From Verrucomicrobiaceae bacterium (GTDB lineage: Bacteria > Verrucomicrobiota > Verrucomicrobiia > Verrucomicrobiales > Verrucomicrobiaceae), in the NCBI GenBank assembly GCA_021151605.1, contig JAGKWZ010000008.1:13697-77696 (forward strand): a DNA stretch of 64,000 bases. Reading direction: 5' to 3'. Below the pieces are notes generated by a model. It did no database searches. It was not told the origin of the DNA and saw only the letters and a list, made by a program, of their open reading frames with translations. Shown here piece by piece: positions 43,621 through 51,645 of the stretch. Position 1 is the first letter of the stretch. The number at the start of each line of letters is the position of its first letter. Position numbers and translations under genes: made by a program.

Positions 43621-44508
43621 TCAAGCGGCGCTTAGGCCAACACGGCGAACTTCACCAGCCAGCCCGGCAAGGTAGTCACGATACTCACAGTTCGGCATTT
43701 TGGAGACCAGCGCTTCGAAGTCGTCGATCTTCAGGAAGCCGCGATGCAGCGCGGCCTCTTCGGGACAGCCGAGCTTCATGCCCTGGCGTTTCTCGATGGT
43801 CTGCACGTAGGCGGAGGCATCATGCAGACTGCTGCTCGTGCCCGCATCCAGCCAGGCGGTGCCACGGCTCATGCGTACGACGCGTAGTTTGCCACGCTGG
43901 AGGTATTCCTTGTTCACATCCGTGATCTCTAGTTCACCACGAGCAGAAGGCTTCATTTCGCGCGCGATCTGCACCACGCCATTGTCATAGATGTAAACAC
44001 CGGGCACGGCGAAATTGCTGCGCGGCTGTTTGGGCTTCTCCTCCAGGGAGATCGCCTGCCCGTCTCGGTCAAATTCAACGACACCGTAGCGCTCGGGATC
44101 GGTGACATGGTAGGCAAAGACGGTGGCACCGCCTTGAAACTCACTGATAGCACGTGGGAAGACGTCGCCGCCAAAGAAGATATTGTCACCCAGGATGAGC
44201 ACGACCTGTTCCTCACCGATGAAGTCATCGGCGATCAGGAAAGCCTGCGCGATACCAGCGGGCTTCTCCTGCTCTCGATAATCGATGCTAATGCCCCATT
44301 GCGTGCCATCGCCAAAAAGTTGCTTGAAGCGTGGAAGGTCGTGCTGCGTCGAGATCAGGCAAATTTCACGAATACCCGAAGCGATGAGTACAGTGAGCGG
44401 ATAGTATACCATCGGTTTGTCATAAACCGGCTGGAGTTGCTTGCTGGCCACCTGGGTCAGCGGATACAGCCGTGAACCGGCTCCACCTGCGAGAACAATG
44501 CCTTTCAT
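43621..44508 (-). CDS. rfbA: Glucose-1-phosphate thymidylyltransferase
   Basis: This 295-residue enzyme makes dTDP-glucose from glucose-1-phosphate and dTTP. It begins MKGIVLAGGAGSRLYPLTQV, with SKQLQPVYDKPMVYYPLTVL and LILGDNIFFGGDV. YGVVEFDRDGQAISLEEKPK and AVPGVYIYDNGVVQIAREMK follow. Length and the 'QLLPVYDKPMiYYP' type block (here QLQPVYDKPMVYYP) match RmlA closely. The single base between its start and the stop of the second carbamoyltransferase gene implies one transcript. It is the first nucleotide-sugar gene of the operon and with rfbB provides the 6-deoxy-keto sugar precursor. Confidence 0.96.
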   Translation of the reverse strand: MKGIVLAGGAGSRLYPLTQVASKQLQPVYDKPMVYYPLTVLIASGIREICLISTQHDLPRFKQLFGDGTQWGISIDYREQEKPAGIAQAFLIADDFIGEEQVVLILGDNIFFGGDVFPRAISEFQGGATVFAYHVTDPERYGVVEFDRDGQAISLEEKPKQPRSNFAVPGVYIYDNGVVQIAREMKPSARGELEITDVNKEYLQRGKLRVVRMSRGTAWLDAGTSSSLHDASAYVQTIEKRQGMKLGCPEEAALHRGFLKIDDFEALVSKMPNCEYRDYLAGLAGEVRRVGLSAA

Positions 44509-44509
44509 A

Positions 44510-46252
44510 TTAGCGTGTGACCATCCAGTCGTTGAGCACCAGCACGTCCATCTTCGTGCGCAGGAAGCAATCCAGCGCCTCCTGCGGGCGGCAGACGACG
44601 GGTTCGTTTTCGTTAAAGCTCGTGTTCAGCACCATCGAGACACCCGTGATGGCTTTGTAAGCGCTGATCAGACGGTGATAGCGCGGGTTCGTCTCCTTGT
44701 GCACGGTTTGCAGGCGACCTGAGCCGTCGGCGTGAGTCGTGGCGGGCACGAGAGAGCGCTTTTCCTGCCGCACTTGGAAGACCTCCATCATGAAGGGAAC
44801 ATCGTCATCCTGCTCGAACCACTCGCTCACATCTTCACGGAGAATGCTCGGAGCGAATGGGCGGAAGGACTCGCGGCGTTTGATCTTCAGATTCAGGATG
44901 TCTTTCATGTCCGCACGGCGCGGATCACCGAGGATACTGCGATTTCCCAGCGCTCTTGGGCCCCATTCGAGGCGACCTTGGAACCAGCCGATCACTTTAC
45001 CTTCTGTGATGGCGGTGGCAGTGGTTTGGCAAAGCTCACCTTCATCGTCAAAGCGACGCACGGTGCAACCCTCGGCCTGGATGTCAGCAGCTCGTGCTTC
45101 GAGCAGCGCTTGGATCTCCGCATCGTTGGATTGCGGCCCGACGTAGGCGTGATCCATCACATAGCGTGGCGTTTTCTCGATCTGCCGAGCCACGACAAAT
45201 GCCGAACCAATAGCACCACCCGCATCTCCAGCAGAGGCGGGCAGATACATGCGCTTAAAGGGTGAGTTCAGATAAACCTTGCCGTTTGCCACCGAGTTCA
45301 TGCCGCAGCCGCCGGAGAGCGCGAGGTTGTCGCAGCCATAGCGCTTGTGCAGCGCATTCAGCATGGCAAAGAACGCCTCCTCATACATCGCTTGCGCACT
45401 GCGGGCCATGTCGCGGTGCTTTTGCTCCAGGGCCTCACCTTTCGCGCGCTCGGGGCCGAAGAGCTCCTCCATCGCTTCTTTGCGGTAAAGTGTGCCCACC
45501 TCGGGGCAACAGTCGTCCCAGGTGTAGTGCACGTCGTCGCTGTGATGGCGGAAGTATTTCAAATTCAACCGATAAGTGCCATCGGGCTGGATCTGCACGA
45601 TCTGCCGCATCTGCGGCAGATACTTCGGCTCTCCATACGGGGCCAGACCCATCACTTTGTATTCATCGCCGTAATACGGGAAGCCCAGGAACTGCGTGAT
45701 GACGGTGTAAAAGATCCCCAGCGAGTGTGGGAAGTACACGCGGCCGTCGATGTCGATCTGATCGCCATGGCCCATGCCCCACGCACTGCTGGCGAAGTCG
45801 CCGAAACCATCCACCGAGAGACAAACTGCCTCATCAAAATCAGACACCAGATACGCCGAAGCCAGATGCGCGAGGTGATGCTCCACCCGATGCACCTGCG
45901 CGCGCAGCGTCTGCCCCGGCATGGCGCTTTGCAGTTGGTCTTCGAAGCTCGCCGCTCGACGAATATTGCCGAGGCGCTTCATGATGAGGCCCAGACTTGG
46001 CCTCTTGCGCAGCACATACAGCGCACGGCGGAGGTTGTTCACCTTCGGGTTCCGATTGATCGCCACATGGTCCACATCACTCAGCTTCAGACCCGCGTCC
46101 TCCAGACACCAGCGGATCGCCTCCGTCGGCATCCCGGACCAGTGTTTGATGCGGCGGAAGCGCTCCTCCTCCGCCGCGGCGATCAGCTTCCCATCCACCA
46201 CCAGCGCGGCGGCGGAGTCACCGTGATAGGCATTCAGTCCGAGAACAATCAT
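44510..46252 (-). CDS. Carbamoyltransferase (NodU/TobZ family), second copy
   Basis: This 580-residue enzyme starts MIVLGLNAYHGDSAAALVVD and continues with AAAEEERFRRIKHWSGMP, VEHHLAHLASAYLVSDFDEA, LSVDGFGDFASSAWGMG and LSGGCGMNSVANGKVYL. The C-terminal domain has GWFQGRLEWGPRALGNRSIL, VPATTHADGSGRLQTVHKET and VLNTSFNENEPVVCRPQEA. Both halves of the O-carbamoyltransferase fold are complete. It is clearly different from the copy at 8283-10127 and has no SxtJ or DUF5989 partner. As the most upstream gene of the minus-strand run, it is probably the first gene of the operon. A hydroxyl on a cluster sugar is the likely acceptor. Confidence 0.92.
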   Translation of the reverse strand: MIVLGLNAYHGDSAAALVVDGKLIAAAEEERFRRIKHWSGMPTEAIRWCLEDAGLKLSDVDHVAINRNPKVNNLRRALYVLRKRPSLGLIMKRLGNIRRAASFEDQLQSAMPGQTLRAQVHRVEHHLAHLASAYLVSDFDEAVCLSVDGFGDFASSAWGMGHGDQIDIDGRVYFPHSLGIFYTVITQFLGFPYYGDEYKVMGLAPYGEPKYLPQMRQIVQIQPDGTYRLNLKYFRHHSDDVHYTWDDCCPEVGTLYRKEAMEELFGPERAKGEALEQKHRDMARSAQAMYEEAFFAMLNALHKRYGCDNLALSGGCGMNSVANGKVYLNSPFKRMYLPASAGDAGGAIGSAFVVARQIEKTPRYVMDHAYVGPQSNDAEIQALLEARAADIQAEGCTVRRFDDEGELCQTTATAITEGKVIGWFQGRLEWGPRALGNRSILGDPRRADMKDILNLKIKRRESFRPFAPSILREDVSEWFEQDDDVPFMMEVFQVRQEKRSLVPATTHADGSGRLQTVHKETNPRYHRLISAYKAITGVSMVLNTSFNENEPVVCRPQEALDCFLRTKMDVLVLNDWMVTR

Positions 46253-46480
46253 GAGTCAGGAAATCAAGGCACGCTGCCGCCCTTGGTCATCTTCACATGA
46301 AGCTCCAGAAAGCACGGCGCAGAGGTTAGTTGGGGCCTTTTTTCGGATAAAAGGGGCCGGGACTGTATCACGGTGGGTATCAGCGCAAAGCACAAACTCG
46401 TTCGCAAATCTCCGTTTGACATCCCCCTCGCATTGACGGCGGCAGTTCCATGCTCGACTAGGCCGCCAGCCCCCTCTCCC
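46253..46480. promoter_or_regulatory. Divergent intergenic region, likely promoter of the polysaccharide operon and of the glutaredoxin gene
   Basis: These 228 bases separate the two divergent transcription directions and hold no convincing gene. A TTGACA hexamer lies at 46416-46421 in the plus direction, but the sequence about 17 bases further (around 46439) is not a good -10 box. No clear -35/-10 pair for the minus direction stands out. The assignment rests on gene orientation only. Confidence 0.4.
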
Positions 46481-46729
46481 ATGCAAATCCGCCTTTTTAT
46501 CAAACCTGGCTGCCCTTGGTGCGACGAAGCCATCGACTGGCTCACCACCAATGGCATCCCCTTCACCATTCTCGATGTCGTCCGTGACCCCGCTGCCCGC
46601 GCCGAGATGTTTGACCTCACAGGTCAGACCAAAGCACCCTGCATCGATGTCGATGACCACATCCTCGCCGACTTCGGTGCCGACGAACTCGAAGCCTGGT
46701 GGGACAAAATGAAGTTCCCCATGCCGTGA
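46481..46729 (+). CDS. Glutaredoxin family protein
   Basis: This 82-residue thioredoxin-fold protein starts MQIRLFIKPGCPWCDEAIDW and has the dithiol active site CPWC (residues 11-14). The cis-proline region TKAPCIDVDD follows, then the helix GADELEAWWDKM. A frame extension to 46373 exists, but the ATG at 46481 fits the family length and start. The CPWC motif (rather than CPYC) and the acidic surface suggest a small redox carrier. Which partner it reduces is not indicated. Its stop overlaps the GTG start of the phospholipase-D-like gene (GTGA), implying co-translation. Confidence 0.9.
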   Translation: MQIRLFIKPGCPWCDEAIDWLTTNGIPFTILDVVRDPAARAEMFDLTGQTKAPCIDVDDHILADFGADELEAWWDKMKFPMP

Positions 46730-47973
46730 GCCCCCGTTGGCCCGCACTCCACCTACTACTTGGCCTAGTCCTTAGCGCCTGTGCCACTGGCAGGCTGCAA
46801 AAAGTCCCCAGCCAGCCCCCACCGGTCACCTCTGCGGCCTTCGCCGCTGAGGTCACCCGCCTCACTGGCCAGAGCTGGACGCCTGGGAACAGCATCCGCA
46901 CCCTGCCAAACGGCGGCACCTTCATCCCAGCCATGCTCAGCGCCATCCGCAGCGCCCAGCATACCCTCACTTGGGAAAACTTCGTCGCGGTCGATAGCCA
47001 GCCTGTCGCCGACTTCACCCAGGCCTTCATCGAAAGGGCAAAAGCAGGCGTTCAGGTCCGCATCCTGCTCGACCACTACGGCTGCAGCACCTATGGCAAA
47101 GCCCACCTCGCCGCCATGCGCGCCGCCGGGATCGACCTCCGCTTCTACAGCCCCTGGAAGCTGCATAATCCCCTCCGTTATAACCACCGCACCCATCGCC
47201 GCATCCTCGTCGCCGATGGAAAAACGGGCTTCGTCGGTGGAGCCGGGCTCGCCTACGCCTGGGACGGCCACGCCGAAGGTCCACTCCGCTGGCGGGACAC
47301 CATGTATGAGCTGCGCGGCCCCATCGTCGCCCAGCTCCAGCACGCCTTTGATGACAACTGGTTCGAAATCACCCGCGAGCACATAACCGGTCCCCACCAC
47401 TTCCCCGCCCTGCTCCCTGCTGGCAGCCTCACCGCCCAGAGCGTGCTCGGCGCGCCGAAAAAAGGCACCGACACCATCGGCAGCACCTTCCTCCTCGCCC
47501 TCCGCGCCGCCCGGAAGTCCATCGTCATCTCCCACGCCTATTTCATTCCGAATCCGCCCATTATTGACGCCCTCTTTGCGGCCAAAAAGCGCGGCGTCCA
47601 CATCGAGCTGCTCGTCCCCGGCCAGCATACCGACATGCCCATGTGCGCCTGCACCACCGCCCCCCTGCTCCGCCGCTTCATCCAGGCTGGCATGGAGGTC
47701 CGCGAGTTCGAGCCCTGCATGATACACAGCAAGCTCGTCGTCATTGATGACCACCTCAGCATCATCGGCAGCGGTAATATCGACCAGCGCAGCTTCTTCA
47801 TTAATGACGAAAACAACGTCTTCGTCCTCAGCCCCCACTTCGCCCTCCAGCAGCTCGCCATGCACGCCCAGGACAAAGCCCGCAGCCGCCAATTAAAGGT
47901 CGAAGACCTCCACCAGCCCTTCGGAAAGCGGCTCAAAGGCTGGTTCGGACGGCGCGTCCAGCATCAGTTGTGA
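46726..47973 (+). CDS. Phospholipase D / cardiolipin synthase-like lipoprotein
   Basis: This 415-residue protein begins at GTG 46726. The start is chosen for its GTGA overlap and because it yields a lipoprotein signal, ALHLLLGLVLSACATG, with lipobox LSAC. It has two PLD half-domains. The second HKD motif is canonical (HSKLVVIDDHLSIIGSGNID). The first reads HRRILVADGKTGFVGG, with arginine in place of the usual lysine. Other conserved blocks are WENFVAVDSQPVADF, VRILLDHYGCSTYGKAHL and DDNWFEITREHITG. Cardiolipin synthase-like phosphatidyl transfer at the outer membrane or periplasm is the likely role. The lysine change in one motif leaves activity uncertain. Confidence 0.88.
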   Translation: MSPRWPALHLLLGLVLSACATGRLQKVPSQPPPVTSAAFAAEVTRLTGQSWTPGNSIRTLPNGGTFIPAMLSAIRSAQHTLTWENFVAVDSQPVADFTQAFIERAKAGVQVRILLDHYGCSTYGKAHLAAMRAAGIDLRFYSPWKLHNPLRYNHRTHRRILVADGKTGFVGGAGLAYAWDGHAEGPLRWRDTMYELRGPIVAQLQHAFDDNWFEITREHITGPHHFPALLPAGSLTAQSVLGAPKKGTDTIGSTFLLALRAARKSIVISHAYFIPNPPIIDALFAAKKRGVHIELLVPGQHTDMPMCACTTAPLLRRFIQAGMEVREFEPCMIHSKLVVIDDHLSIIGSGNIDQRSFFINDENNVFVLSPHFALQQLAMHAQDKARSRQLKVEDLHQPFGKRLKGWFGRRVQHQL

Positions 47974-48036
47974 TCACGAACGGGAGGTAAAACCGGTAGG
48001 CATCACTGCTAGCTGGCTCATCGGAGATACTCCACC

Positions 48037-48072
48037 CAGCAGGGTGGGGAAAAATTCCGCCCCACCGTGCTG
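48037..48072. terminator. Hairpin between convergent genes, possible bidirectional terminator
   Basis: CAGCAGGGTGGGG (48037-48049) pairs with CCCCACCGTGCTG (48060-48072) across a 10-base AT-rich loop with one mismatch. It lies between the stop of the phospholipase-D-like gene and the stop of the FKBP gene. There is no T-run after either side, so termination is suggested by position and stem strength only. Confidence 0.45.
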
Positions 48073-48131
48073 CCAGGAGGGGCGGGAAAATCCACTTTAA
48101 GGCGCCGATGTGGATGCAGCGCCTGATCAGG

Positions 48132-48527
48132 TCACTTCACCTTGAAGAGTTCCACATCGAAGATCAGCGCCTCGTTAGGGCCGATATCGCGACCAGCGCC
48201 ACGGGAGCCGTAGGCCAGTTTGGAGGGGATGTAGAAGCGGAATTTGGAGCCTTCCTTCATCAGCTGCACGCCCTCAGTCCAGCCAGCAATGACTCGGTTC
48301 AGGGGGAACTCGATGGTTTCTTTGCGGCGGTAGCTGCTGTCAAAGACCGTGCCGTCGATCAGGGTGCCTTCGTAGTGGACTTCGACCGTGTCGGTGGCTT
48401 TTGGGCTCTTGCCGGTGCCTTCGGTGATGACTTTATACTGGAGGCCGCTGGCGGTGACTTTCACGCCTTCTTTCTTAGCGTTGTCTTCGAGAAATTTTTC
48501 ACCTTTGGCGAGTGCGATGTCGGACAT
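48132..48527 (-). CDS. FKBP-type peptidyl-prolyl cis-trans isomerase
   Basis: This 131-residue protein has a short helical lead (MSDIALAKGEKFLEDNAKKE) and then one FKBP domain. It includes VTASGLQYKVITEGTGKSPK, VEVHYEGTLIDGTVFDSSYR, FPLNRVIAGWTEGVQLMKEG and FRFYIPSKLAYGSRGAG. The aromatic pocket residues Y, F, D, V, I, W, Y and F of active FKBPs are all in place. There is no signal peptide, so it acts in the cytoplasm on prolyl bonds, or as a chaperone. It is transcribed convergently to the gene before it and stands alone. Length and the N-terminal lead are like FklB/FkpA-type small members. Confidence 0.94.
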   Translation of the reverse strand: MSDIALAKGEKFLEDNAKKEGVKVTASGLQYKVITEGTGKSPKATDTVEVHYEGTLIDGTVFDSSYRRKETIEFPLNRVIAGWTEGVQLMKEGSKFRFYIPSKLAYGSRGAGRDIGPNEALIFDVELFKVK

Positions 48528-48759
48528 GGATGGGATGAGGGGAGTAGGGTGTATTAAACGGGAGGGGCGAGATTAGCGAGAGGCTAAAAAATGTCGAATA
48601 CGGAATGATCCGCGCGCAAAAGCACGCGCCGGATGATGGCCGGGGCCATGTGGCGATGGACTGGAACTCGAATCAAAATGTAACGGGAACGGCAAAACAA
48701 TGGTTTGGCTCCTCCTGTCCTTTTGACAAAGCCCCCCAGCGCGGCACTCTGGGCCTCCT

Positions 48760-49257
48760 TTGAAAAACGTCCTCTTTGTCTGCACCGGAAACACCTGCCG
48801 CAGCCCCCTGGCTGAGGCACTTTTCCGTGGCTTGGTGAAGGGACGCAGCGACGTCAGCGTCGCCAGTGCCGGAGTCGGAGCTTTCTCCGGGCAGCCTGCC
48901 AGCAAACACAGCGTCACTTTGGCAAAAGAAGCGGGCCAAGATCTCTCCACCCACCGCAGCAAGGCGGTGACGATCGACCTCGTGGAGAAGGCCACCCACA
49001 TTTTTGCTCTCGGACGCGGACACCAGGCAGCCCTTTTGGACGACTTCCCCGAGGCCGAGGACAAGGTCTATCTCGTCACCGAATTCGTCGCCGATGACCG
49101 CCTGCGCGGCAGAGATATCGCTGATCCCTTTGGCGGGGACTTGGAGGACTACCGCGAGGTCAAGGAACTGCTGGAAAAGTGCCTCCCCAGCCTCCTCGCC
49201 TACATGGATCAAACCTGGAAAGATGAGGCTGGCCGAGGTAGCAAGCAGGGCGATTGA
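48760..49257 (+). CDS. Low-molecular-weight protein-tyrosine phosphatase family
   Basis: This 165-residue protein starts at TTG (48760) because the active-site loop begins only at residue 5 and no ATG is available upstream in frame. The P-loop is VCTGNTCRSPLAEA, containing CX5R (Cys8, Arg14), and the general-acid region is DIADPFGGDLEDYREVKELL. These fit LMW-PTPs and the related protein-arginine phosphatase/Wzb-like enzymes, here with threonine after cysteine (CTGNTCR) as in YwlE. A role in dephosphorylating a tyrosine or arginine kinase target is inferred. No partner kinase is in the window. It lies 90 bases before the rpiB-glyA fusion. Confidence 0.9.
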   Translation: MKNVLFVCTGNTCRSPLAEALFRGLVKGRSDVSVASAGVGAFSGQPASKHSVTLAKEAGQDLSTHRSKAVTIDLVEKATHIFALGRGHQAALLDDFPEAEDKVYLVTEFVADDRLRGRDIADPFGGDLEDYREVKELLEKCLPSLLAYMDQTWKDEAGRGSKQGD

Positions 49258-49347
49258 GCTTCCGATTCATTTTGGAAAGTCCATCCCCTGCTGCCTCGCC
49301 TTCGTTTCTCTTTTCCCATCTTCCATCCTCCATCTTTCTCTTTTCCA

Positions 49348-51036
49348 ATGTCAGACCTTCCTAAAACCATCGCCATCGCTTCGGACCATGGCGGCATCGA
49401 CCTCAAGAACGCCGTCTTCCACCACCTGCTGGACACCGGCTACACCGTCGAGGACCTCGGCGTCTTCAATACCGACAGCGTCGATTACCCCGACTACGCC
49501 GAACTCGTGACCGCTCGTGTGCTCGATGGCCGTGCTGATGTGGGCATCCTCGTCTGCACCACCGGCATCGGCATGTGCATCACGGCGAACCGCCACGCCG
49601 GCATCCAGGCCAGTCTCGTGCATGACGCTGAGACAGCCGCGATCACGCGCGAGCACAATGCCAGCAATGTTCTCTGCCTCGCAGGCAAAACGACCACCGT
49701 ATCCACCGCCCAGGAAATCGTTGATGCCTGGCTGAAAACCCCTTTCGCGGGCGGCCGTCACGCCCGCCGCGTCTCCAAAATGAACAAACAAGCCCACCCC
49801 CTCAGCATCCTCGCTGCCTCCGATCCCGCCGTCGCTGCCATCATCGACGCCGAACAGCACCGCCAGCAGAACAACATCGAGCTCATCGCGAGCGAAAACT
49901 TCACCTCCCGCGCCGTCATGGCCGCCCAGGGAAGCTGCCTGACGAACAAATACGCGGAAGGTTATCCCGCGAAGCGCTGGTATGGCGGCTGTGAAGAGGT
50001 GGACAAGGTGGAGCAGCTCGCCATCGACCGCGCCTGCCAGCTCTTCGGTGCCAAGTATGCCAACGTGCAGCCGCACTCCGGCTCCCAGGCGAATGCGGCC
50101 GTCTATTTCAGCGTGCTCCAGCCCGGTGATAAAGTGCTCGGCATGAACCTCGCCCACGGCGGACATTTGACCCACGGCAATCCCGCGAACTTCAGCGGAC
50201 GCTTCTACAACTTCTGCCAATACGGCGTCGGTCAGGGCAACGAACTCATCGACTACGATGAACTAGCCGAAGTCGCCAAGCGCGAGCAGCCCAAGATGAT
50301 CACCGCTGGTGCCAGCGCCTATCCCCGCATCATTGACTTCAAGAAGATGAGCGAGATCGCCAAAAGCGTTGGCGCTTACCTCTTCGTCGATATGGCCCAC
50401 ATCGCCGGACTCGTCGCAGGTGGAGCGCATCCATCCCCGATGGAATACGCCGACTTTGTCACCAGCACCACGCACAAGAGCCTGCGTGGTCCCCGTGGTG
50501 GCATCATCCTCACGAACAGCGATGAGCTGATCAAGAAGATCAACAGCCAGGTCTTCCCCGGTGTGCAAGGCGGCCCACTCATGCACGTCATCGCTGCCAA
50601 AGCCGTCTGCTTTGGCGAATGCCTCAAGCCTGACTTCAAAGACTACACCGCCCAGGTCGTGAAGAACGCCCAGGCCCTGGCCGCACGTCTCAGCGAACTC
50701 GGCTACCGCATCGTCAGCGGCGGCACGGACAACCACCTCATGCTGGTCGATCTCCGCCCGAAAGGCCTCAACGGTAAAGTCGCCAGCGAGACCCTCGACC
50801 ACGCTGGTATCACCGTGAACAAAAACGGCATTCCTTTCGACACCGAGAAAATCACCCTCGGCGGCGGCATCCGCATCGGCACTCCTGCTGTCACGACTCG
50901 TGGCATGAAGGAAGCCGAGATGGTCCTCATCGCCAACTGGATCGACCGCGCCCTCACCGGCAAAGACGATGCGGCGGTGCTCTCCCAGATCAAAGCCGAA
51001 GTCGCCCAGATCAACGAGCGCTTCCCGGTGCCGTAA
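49348..51036 (+). CDS. RpiB-GlyA fusion: ribose-5-phosphate isomerase B plus serine hydroxymethyltransferase
   Basis: This single 562-residue frame contains two complete enzymes. Residues 7 to about 140 form RpiB, with SDHGG (residues 12-16), the reactive cysteine in LVCTTGIGM (C70) and REHNASNVLCLAG. After a basic linker, residues about 150-562 form serine hydroxymethyltransferase: NIELIASENFTSRAVMAAQG, YPAKRWYGGCEEVDKVE, VQPHSGSQANAAVYF, VDMAHIAGLVAGG and the PLP lysine in TSTTHKSLRGPRGG (K377). The product would interconvert ribose- and ribulose-5-phosphate and convert serine to glycine plus a one-carbon unit. No internal stop or frameshift is seen, and a weak internal start for GlyA (MNKQAHPLS) could give separate protein. 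Confidence 0.95.
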   Translation: MSDLPKTIAIASDHGGIDLKNAVFHHLLDTGYTVEDLGVFNTDSVDYPDYAELVTARVLDGRADVGILVCTTGIGMCITANRHAGIQASLVHDAETAAITREHNASNVLCLAGKTTTVSTAQEIVDAWLKTPFAGGRHARRVSKMNKQAHPLSILAASDPAVAAIIDAEQHRQQNNIELIASENFTSRAVMAAQGSCLTNKYAEGYPAKRWYGGCEEVDKVEQLAIDRACQLFGAKYANVQPHSGSQANAAVYFSVLQPGDKVLGMNLAHGGHLTHGNPANFSGRFYNFCQYGVGQGNELIDYDELAEVAKREQPKMITAGASAYPRIIDFKKMSEIAKSVGAYLFVDMAHIAGLVAGGAHPSPMEYADFVTSTTHKSLRGPRGGIILTNSDELIKKINSQVFPGVQGGPLMHVIAAKAVCFGECLKPDFKDYTAQVVKNAQALAARLSELGYRIVSGGTDNHLMLVDLRPKGLNGKVASETLDHAGITVNKNGIPFDTEKITLGGGIRIGTPAVTTRGMKEAEMVLIANWIDRALTGKDDAAVLSQIKAEVAQINERFPVP

Positions 51037-51134
51037 CATTTCGTTTCAGGCTTAAAATCCACAGTCTGCAGCGGGATGTCGAAAGACATCCCGCTTGCCA
51101 TTTTAGGGTGGTTCGTGTCCACATGGGCCACTCA

Positions 51135-51333
51135 TTTGCGAATGCTCCGTCGCTTCGATCAAGGCGAGGAGGTAGAGGCGGCGGATGGGGCTGTCGGCGG
51201 GGATTGTCGCGGGGGCTTGATCCTTCGGCACGGCGGCTCCTTCAAAGCCGGGCCACTCGCCCTTCAACAATTGCTGCCATTTCGCGGTGGCGGCGCGGAA
51301 CTGGCTGGACTTGGTGCATAGTTCCATGCGCGG
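51135..51333 (-). pseudogene. Relic A: internal C-terminal piece of a WD40-type gene
   Basis: On the minus strand this piece reads MELCTKSSQFRAATAKWQQL, then PGFEGAAVPKDQAPATIPAD and SPIRRLYLLALIEATEHSQ. It matches residues near the C-terminus of the WD40 protein encoded at 53465-56320 almost codon for codon. Neither the rest of the gene nor its last 85 residues is present. It ends abruptly on both sides, 99 bases after glyA, so it is a fragment, not a gene. Confidence 0.85.
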
Positions 51334-51390
51334 CGCTCGGGGGTGTCATCAAACTTGCGTTCAGCAGGACGGCATGGCAAACTCGTGACC

Positions 51391-51645
51391 ATGAGCATTC
51401 AAACCGCCTTTCATCGTGGCCTAGCGCCCGTGCTACAGCTCCTGCTTCCAGGCAGGGAGCAATTGGTCTTGGATGCGCGGCCTGATCAAGCATTGCTCAA
51501 CCACATCGACTCCCTCGCGTCCAAAAACACCGAGGGCAAACTGACGGACGATGAGCGTGCTGAATATGAGGGCTATGTGCGAGCCAACAAGTTCCTCGCC
51601 GTTCTCCGCCGTGAAGCCAAGCTCATGGTGGAGGCCGCTCGATGA
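51391..51645 (+). CDS. Small protein encoded upstream of an HNH endonuclease
   Basis: This 84-residue protein starts MSIQTAFHRGLAPVLQLLLP. The rest is helical and charged, with LLNHIDSLASKNTEGKLTDD and ERAEYEGYVRANKFLAVLRR. Small proteins of this type, with 'L..rIe.La.Ks.eG.Lt..Er.eYe.yv.a.n.ia.lq.kAr', are regularly found one gene before HNH endonucleases in several bacterial phyla. Here the stop overlaps the ATG of the HNH frame (ATGA). Function is unknown. It could be an accessory or antitoxin-like partner. It is intact, unlike the HNH gene. Confidence 0.75.
   Translation: MSIQTAFHRGLAPVLQLLLPGREQLVLDARPDQALLNHIDSLASKNTEGKLTDDERAEYEGYVRANKFLAVLRREAKLMVEAAR

Noticed and set aside
1..46252. 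Exosortase/EPS-type (PEP-CTERM) locus
   Set aside because: Asparagine-synthetase-like and GT genes are shared with such loci, but no exosortase, PEP-CTERM protein or priming sugar transferase is present.
46765..47892. Long 375-codon reading frame on the minus strand
   Set aside because: It lies opposite the phospholipase-D-like gene, has no family features and an acidic, glycine-rich composition expected from the complement of a GC-rich gene.
49351..50220. 289-codon reading frame on the minus strand
   Set aside because: Complement of the rpiB-glyA fusion; composition (V, G, D, A) is that of an antisense shadow.
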